Under the pieces are notes generated by a model, which was given only the letters and a program-made list of their open reading frames with translations, was not told the DNA's origin and did not search any database. A DNA stretch of 48,704 nucleotides. Source: Candidatus Gastranaerophilales bacterium. GTDB lineage: Bacteria; Cyanobacteriota; Vampirovibrionia; Gastranaerophilales; Gastranaerophilaceae. Of the stretch, positions 43,861-48,704 are shown piece by piece. Made by a program: the position numbers and the translations under genes. The DNA is taken from assembly GCA_944322855.1 (NCBI GenBank), contig CALUQG010000015.1, forward strand, positions 1-48,704, given 5' to 3'. Each line of letters starts with the position of its first letter. Position 1 is the first letter of the stretch.

Positions 43861-46251
43861 TTATTCTTCATCATCCATATCGAATTCATCATTGTCTTCA
43901 TCTTCGTCGATGTATTCTGTTATTATCGATATGTTCTTTTCTATCTTTTTAAGTTGTTTTTCCATGCTTGCAATTTTTTGAGCAAGTTTATCATTTTCAA
44001 CTATTTTTTCGTTTGTAACACTGACCTGTGAAGCAACATATTCAACAAGAGACTTAAGTTCTTTTGCTTCATTTTGCTGTGAAATAATTTTATTCAGCTT
44101 TTCTTCAAGTGCATCAATTTTATTGTTCTGTTCATCAATCTTTTTATTTAATGCATTTATACCTGTCTCTATTCTGTCAGAAAAACTTTCATCTTCTGAG
44201 AGAATGTTTTTCTTTATCTTTGTTAAATCGAGTTTTAATTCGTCAAATGTATCACTGGCTGTATCAATCCACTCAGCAAGGTACATAAACGCTTCATTTA
44301 AAACCTTTTCAGACTGAACAAGCGATGAAGCAGTGTTATAAATATTATCAATTTTTATATCGAGATTATTAACAAAAGCCGAGTTGTAGAACTCTCTGCT
44401 CTGTTTTTCAAAATTATTGATTAATAGAGAAAACTGTTCTATATTTGCTTTTAATGTCTTGCTTACTTCATCAGATGACAGAATAAGCTTGTTTGTTCTC
44501 TTGCTTATACTTGAGACATCTTCATTTAACGATGTAAATAAAAACTTCACATCTGCAATTTCATTAACAAGAGGGCTGTCTTGAATTTTGTCGACAGCTT
44601 CTTTCATTTTTGCAAGCTTATCAGCAAGCTCGCCGTCTTTCTCAATTGAGTCTTTTGATGCTTCGTCTATAGCTTTTTGAACATTATTTAAATCGAGTCT
44701 TATCTTTGATAAATCCGATTCTATATCCGGCAGTGTGTATACATAATCTTTGTCTTCTTTAAGACCGCTTGTCAAAAGCTTAAAGCCGGAAATAAGAGTT
44801 TTTAAATCTCTGTTTATATCGGATTGTACAGCATTTTCTATTTTATCAAGAATGCCTATGATACTGTCATTAGATGTTCCTGAAATGTTTTTCAACATAT
44901 TTATTTCGTCTTTTATGTCAGAAATATCAGTTGAAATTTTTTCTTTCAATTCGTCTGTACAATCAAATAAATTTTGATTTATTTCTTCTGATTCTTCAAT
45001 AAATGAAATATTTTCAGCAATTTGTACCAGTTGTGAAATAAATTTGTTTTGAAGATTATTCAAAGCTGTGACAATTTGTTCATTTTGTTCATTGAGTATT
45101 ATGTCAGAAATATCATTTCTCAGATTTTCAATTGTAGAAGAAATTTCTGTAATCTGGTTTGCTGTTGCAATACTTTCTGTAGAAAGAGAATCTGTAATGT
45201 CTTCAGTGATTTTGGCTTGAAGTTCTTTGATCTTTTCATCAAAAGACTGCTTTGTTACAGAATTTTTCTGTACATCTGAAACGGTATCTTTGATTTCCCA
45301 GATTTCATCTTTAAGGACTTCTGTTCCCTGATAGAACATTTTTTCTGCGTAATCTTTGATGTCATTTAATTCACTGAAATCAAGTTTTTCTACAATTTTC
45401 TGTTCTAAGTCAGAAATTAGTTCCTGAGTATATTTTTTTATTTCTTCTTTGTTTTTTGATGAATTTTCAAGCAGCTCTTCTTTTGTTGCCAGTTCTTTTA
45501 AAGTTTCGCTTAAGAATGCTGTTTTAGTTAAAATATCAGCTATATCAGACTGTAAATCCTGGAATTCTTCGTCTTCAAATATGTTTCCGACAACTTGAAC
45601 CAGTGTTGTCAAATTATTGTTCAAAACATCAATGAAAGAATCGGTTTCATGAATTTTGGTTATAACACTGTCAACCTTTTCCGTAACAAAATCTTTTATA
45701 TCACTAACATCGTCATTTAATGAGTCTTCGAACTCTTTCAGTGAGTATATGATAGTGCTGAGGTCTTCAAGAGCTCTTTTGTTGTTTTCTTGAGTTTCTT
45801 CGTTTAATTTTGACAGAAGAGAACGAAAATCTGCGTCATTGCTTTGAATTGAGTTAATAGCAGATGCAAAAGCAGCTTTTTGTGCTTCATGTTCTTCCGT
45901 GAAATAGTGAATTTGATTTTGAATTTTGTTAAAAGCCGCAAGAAGCTCCGGAGTTTTTAGAGAGTTTATTAATATATCGTTCAGATTGTCAAATTCTGCT
46001 TTTATTGCATTAAATTTTGAGTCGACAACTTCTTGCCTGTCTTTAATCATGTTTCTAATCTCAATAGAGATAAGACCGATTTTTTCAAAATTTTCACCGC
46101 TTGAAAAGACATCCATTTTGGTGTTTATTTTTTCAAGTATCTGGGCATAGGTTATACGAAAATTCTCATCCGAATTTTCTTTTTGAATAATTTTGTCGAC
46201 TAATGCGTCCAGTTTATTTTGTATTATTTCCAAATAATTTATTTCTGACAT
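43861..46251 (-). CDS. Large acidic coiled-coil protein
   Basis: A 796-residue protein almost entirely of predicted coiled coil, with heptad-like runs of Ile, Leu, Glu, Lys and Asp (for example LNALDKIDEQNNKIDAL-type spacing near residue 690 and IASMEKQLKKIEKNISI near 765). The last 15 residues are nearly all Asp and Glu. No signal peptide, membrane segment or enzymatic motif is seen. It may act as a scaffold or filament in the cytoplasm, but this is only from composition. The start has no strong ribosome binding site (GAGAG far upstream). It is followed upstream by pgi on the same strand, 123 bp apart. Confidence 0.8.
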   Translation of the reverse strand: MSEINYLEIIQNKLDALVDKIIQKENSDENFRITYAQILEKINTKMDVFSSGENFEKIGLISIEIRNMIKDRQEVVDSKFNAIKAEFDNLNDILINSLKTPELLAAFNKIQNQIHYFTEEHEAQKAAFASAINSIQSNDADFRSLLSKLNEETQENNKRALEDLSTIIYSLKEFEDSLNDDVSDIKDFVTEKVDSVITKIHETDSFIDVLNNNLTTLVQVVGNIFEDEEFQDLQSDIADILTKTAFLSETLKELATKEELLENSSKNKEEIKKYTQELISDLEQKIVEKLDFSELNDIKDYAEKMFYQGTEVLKDEIWEIKDTVSDVQKNSVTKQSFDEKIKELQAKITEDITDSLSTESIATANQITEISSTIENLRNDISDIILNEQNEQIVTALNNLQNKFISQLVQIAENISFIEESEEINQNLFDCTDELKEKISTDISDIKDEINMLKNISGTSNDSIIGILDKIENAVQSDINRDLKTLISGFKLLTSGLKEDKDYVYTLPDIESDLSKIRLDLNNVQKAIDEASKDSIEKDGELADKLAKMKEAVDKIQDSPLVNEIADVKFLFTSLNEDVSSISKRTNKLILSSDEVSKTLKANIEQFSLLINNFEKQSREFYNSAFVNNLDIKIDNIYNTASSLVQSEKVLNEAFMYLAEWIDTASDTFDELKLDLTKIKKNILSEDESFSDRIETGINALNKKIDEQNNKIDALEEKLNKIISQQNEAKELKSLVEYVASQVSVTNEKIVENDKLAQKIASMEKQLKKIEKNISIITEYIDEDEDNDEFDMDDEE

Positions 46252-46336
46252 GAAGGTTACTCTCTAACTAAAAAAGCTTCAGCATTATTTTAACAAATAC
46301 ATAGCTGCATGTATATTATGTAACTTTATGTAACAT

Positions 46337-46376
46337 CAAAACGCTCATAAATCAATGTTTTGTTATAAGCGGTTTT
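46337..46376 (-). terminator. Weak intrinsic terminator after pgi
   Basis: On the minus strand CGCTTAT pairs with ATGAGCG (one G-T), and AAAA pairs with TTTT after a one-base bulge. A short T run follows. It is a weaker structure than the others. Confidence 0.4.
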
Positions 46377-47757
46377 AATGCATTTTTGCTTGCAAATCTT
46401 GAGCTGACTCTTCATAGCCTGCTCTTCCCATAAGTGCATAGGTATAGTTTTTTGCCTGTTCTACACCCGGTTGATTAAATGTATTAATATTATATAATTC
46501 ACCGGCAATGGCTGTTTGAACTTCCAGCATGTAAAGAAGCTGTCCAATGTTGTACGGGTTAATTTTTTCAAGAGTTATTGTTACGTTTGGTCTTTGATAA
46601 TCTGCAAGCGCAACGCGAGTAGCGTCTGCTTCTGCATTTAATAAGCTGTTGATCGTTTTACCGCCGAGATATCCTATGCCGGTGTATTCAAATATTTTGG
46701 GTATATCAAGAGTAGTATCAAATTCCTTTACTCTGATAAAATTAATAATTTTGTTGTTTGGACCTTCATTGTACAACTGAATTTGTGAGTGCTGGTCTGT
46801 TGCTCCGAGTGCTTTTATCGGTGTAGGACCAATATTCACTTTTTCTCCGTTACGGTTGTATTCTTTTCCGAGACTTTCTGCCCATAGCTGAACAAACCAG
46901 TCTGAAATGTATTTTAAACGGCTTGAATACGGCATCATAACAGTCATATTTTTACCTTTTTGACTGTCCATCAAGTAATGTATCAGCGCATTTTGTGCTG
47001 CAATATTATGTCTTATATCAGTATTTTTTAGCGCAAGATCCATGTCTTTTATGCCCTGCATCAACTCTTCGATGTTTATCCCGACAAGTGCAAACGGGAG
47101 TAATCCGACTGCTGAAAAGACAGAAAAACGTCCGCCTACGTCGTCGGGAATAACAAAAGTTTTGTAGCCTTCTTCGTTTGAAATCTGGCGCAATATCCCT
47201 GAATTCTGGTCAGTTGTTGCAACGATGTTTCTTGTGTAATTATCGCCTATTTCTTCTTGCAGTCTGTTTTTTATAATCATAAACTGCGACATTGTTTCAG
47301 CAGTTGAGCCTGATTTTGTTATTACGTTTACCAGTGTTTTTTTCAAATCGAGGATATCCAGAAGAGAATTTATTTGGTCAGGGTCTATATTGTCGAGGAA
47401 AAAGATTCTGGGTAAGTTATTTCTTTGTTCGGGAGTCAAAAGATTCCAGTAAGGTTTTAATAGTGCTTCACATACAGCATATCCGCCGAGAGCGGAACCT
47501 CCTATGCCGAGAACAAGTATGTTATCAAATCTGCCGTTTATCATAGCGGCATATTCTTTCACGAGCCATACAGTTTCTTCGCTGTATCCGAGGTTCATCC
47601 ACTGGAGCCACTGACCCGGTTTGTCTTTTTTCGAGTTTAATTCGTTGATGATACGGGCTATTCTGTCATTGTAGTTGTTAAATTCTTCCTCGATATTTAA
47701 TCCGTTTTCTTCACCAAGAATTTCGGCACTGACATTCCTGTAGTCAAATTCTATCAT
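46375..47757 (-). CDS. pgi: Glucose-6-phosphate isomerase
   Basis: A 460-residue sugar isomerase (SIS fold). Motifs are LGIGGSALGGYAVCEALL, VITKSGSTAETMSQFM, DVGGRFSVFSAVGLLPFAL, ALGATDQHSQIQLY and the C-terminal EVQTAIAGELYNINTFNQPGVEQAK. It interconverts glucose-6-phosphate and fructose-6-phosphate in glycolysis. Length fits the bacterial short form. AGAGGAGA precedes the ATG. Confidence 0.97.
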   Translation of the reverse strand: MIEFDYRNVSAEILGEENGLNIEEEFNNYNDRIARIINELNSKKDKPGQWLQWMNLGYSEETVWLVKEYAAMINGRFDNILVLGIGGSALGGYAVCEALLKPYWNLLTPEQRNNLPRIFFLDNIDPDQINSLLDILDLKKTLVNVITKSGSTAETMSQFMIIKNRLQEEIGDNYTRNIVATTDQNSGILRQISNEEGYKTFVIPDDVGGRFSVFSAVGLLPFALVGINIEELMQGIKDMDLALKNTDIRHNIAAQNALIHYLMDSQKGKNMTVMMPYSSRLKYISDWFVQLWAESLGKEYNRNGEKVNIGPTPIKALGATDQHSQIQLYNEGPNNKIINFIRVKEFDTTLDIPKIFEYTGIGYLGGKTINSLLNAEADATRVALADYQRPNVTITLEKINPYNIGQLLYMLEVQTAIAGELYNINTFNQPGVEQAKNYTYALMGRAGYEESAQDLQAKMH

Positions 47758-47963
47758 CTGTGTCTCCTCTAGTTAAATAAAATTATATATATAATTTATA
47801 CCCTATGTCTATTGTACTTGCTGACACTAAAAATAATAGTCTTTATATAAGAAATATTAACTTAACTTTACCCTATTTGCTAACCGGTGATTTTGGGCTG
47901 TAAAATTCTTTAGTTTGTAATATTTCTTAATATTAAATAAACATTTAGTCAATTATGATTTTC

Positions 47964-47995
47964 AAATTGTTTTTATATAAGAGTAAGGTTAGATT
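47964..47995 (+). promoter_or_regulatory. Shared 32-nt promoter-like block, copy B
   Basis: Identical on the plus strand to the minus-strand block at 13846-13877. TTGTTT (47967-47972), 17 bp, TAGATT (47990-47995). It lies 25 nt before the start codon. A TTTGTAATATTTC motif at 47914-47926 is upstream. Confidence 0.6.
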
Positions 47996-48020
47996 AAATT
48001 TATAGTTTGGAGATTAGGTT

Positions 48021-48704
48021 ATGTACGATGATTACAGCACAAGTTTTCAAAGCTTATACAGCCCAATGTATAACTTGCAAACAAGCTATTCAATGATGAA
48101 TAATGCTGGTGCAGGTTATGGTATGGGTGCAGGATATGGTATAGGCGCTGGATACGGTATGGGTATGTATCCAATGGGCGGAATTTATAATGGTTCATTG
48201 ACAAATGTTGCTGTCGGTCAATTCGGCGCTGACCAGTTAATAAAAAATGATTCCCAGCTTAATAATTATTATGCAAGACCTATTGCAACACATAAAAAAG
48301 AAGACGAACTGCCTACAATACTCGGTATTTTAGGTACTGCTCTCGGTACTGCAGCTATGCTTTTGGCTTTAAGAAAAGGTAAAAAGGCTCCAAAAGTAAA
48401 ACCTGTAACTACTCAAAAACCAACTCAGGCGCCGGCACCAACTCAAGCTCCTGCGCCAACTCAAGCTCCGGCTCCAACTCAAGCTCCGGCACCAACTCAA
48501 GCTCCGGCACCAACTCAGGCTCCGGCTCCAACTCAGGCTCCGGCACCAACTCAGGCTCCGGCACCAACTCAGGCAAATGTTCCTCTTGTAGATCCAAATA
48601 AGCTTCCTGCATTGGCTTCGAGACAAACTGTTCAGTTGAAACCAATTCAAGAATATCTCCCGAAAGCTGACAATGTATTTACTCAATTGCCTGTATCAGG
48701 AGTA
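48021..48704 (+). CDS. Glycine-rich, PTQAPA-repeat protein, truncated by the window end
   Basis: At least 228 residues without a stop, running off the right edge. TTTGGAG lies before the ATG. The start (MYDDYSTSFQ...) is Tyr/Gly/Met-rich with repeated GYGMGAGYGIGAGYG, like the MYGISGY start of the 12920 gene. A hydrophobic helix (about 98-116, ILGILGTALGTAAMLLAL) and KKAPK follow. Residues 134-185 are eight PTQAPA units plus a last PTQA. No signal peptide is clear, so topology is uncertain. The PTQ repeat may be a flexible spacer or a glycan/peptidoglycan-spanning arm. Family not recognised. Confidence 0.8.
   Translation, partial: MYDDYSTSFQSLYSPMYNLQTSYSMMNNAGAGYGMGAGYGIGAGYGMGMYPMGGIYNGSLTNVAVGQFGADQLIKNDSQLNNYYARPIATHKKEDELPTILGILGTALGTAAMLLALRKGKKAPKVKPVTTQKPTQAPAPTQAPAPTQAPAPTQAPAPTQAPAPTQAPAPTQAPAPTQAPAPTQANVPLVDPNKLPALASRQTVQLKPIQEYLPKADNVFTQLPVSGV
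48420..48575 (+). repeat. 18-bp tandem repeat coding for PTQAPA
   Basis: Eight full 18-bp units (48420-48563) and a last 12-bp partial one lie in frame. Units differ mainly at third positions (Gln CAA/CAG, Ala and Pro GCT/GCA, CCG/CCT), so the repeat keeps the amino acid sequence. Such arrays tend to vary in copy number by slippage. Confidence 0.9.

Noticed and set aside
1-48704. tRNA, rRNA, insertion sequence or integrase
   Set aside because: I looked through the intergenic regions and found no tRNA-like cloverleaf, rRNA segment, transposase or terminal inverted repeats. A scan with tRNAscan-SE would settle the tRNA point.

Overview
The window looks like chromosomal DNA from a non-photosynthetic relative of cyanobacteria, most likely a gut Gastranaerophilales (Melainabacteria/Vampirovibrionia). 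Supporting signs are low GC, dense packing of short operons, Gram-negative envelope genes (heptosyltransferase, MCE/MlaD protein, dTDP-rhamnose genes, periplasmic Spy-like protein) and a family of proteins starting MGMAASQAR, which I associate from memory with that order. No photosynthesis gene, mobile element, CRISPR array, rRNA or tRNA was seen. The taxonomic call is an inference.

Layout. 1-363: two tandem copies (192-bp period) of a structured element, each ending in a strong hairpin terminator. 492-1894: anti-sigma factor, ECF sigma factor and a Spy-like periplasmic protein, probably an envelope or metal stress operon. 2050-4426: an exported unknown, a TIGR02757 protein and tadA. 4684-5595: a group-2-like sigma-70 factor. 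5655-12784 (minus strand): HicB-like protein, GerMN protein, DUF2993 lipid-binding protein, truB, rbfA, infB, ylxR and purD. 12920-13804: a glycine-zipper protein. 14091-17231: a uridine-kinase-like enzyme, rpsU, a GNAT-like protein and ilvC. 17494-21620: a cluster of lineage-specific proteins, three sharing the MGMA(A/T)SQ N-terminus. 21623-31074: HtrA-like protease, typA, glcD-like oxidase, cutA, HExxH protein, mlaD-like, upp, pgeF, SEC-C protein and a family-4 uracil-DNA glycosylase. 31071-32405: MATE exporter. 32508-36655: rfbC-B-D-A plus a glycosyltransferase, the dTDP-L-rhamnose pathway. 36658-40897: ArsP_2-type exporter, YvlD-like membrane protein, a secreted YD-like repeat protein, tdk and a heptosyltransferase. 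40949-43860: a GGDEF/degenerate HD-GYP protein and small unknowns. 43861-47757: a 796-residue coiled-coil protein and pgi. 48021 to the end: an open-ended protein with PTQAPA repeats.

How the parts fit. Most recognised genes are housekeeping (translation, nucleotide salvage, surface sugar synthesis). The less ordinary material is the tandem RNA element, the MGMA(A/T)SQ cluster, and two distant glycine-rich protein genes that share an identical 32-nt upstream block. Seven of nine convergent gene junctions are separated by no more than two bases or overlap, leaving no intergenic terminator.
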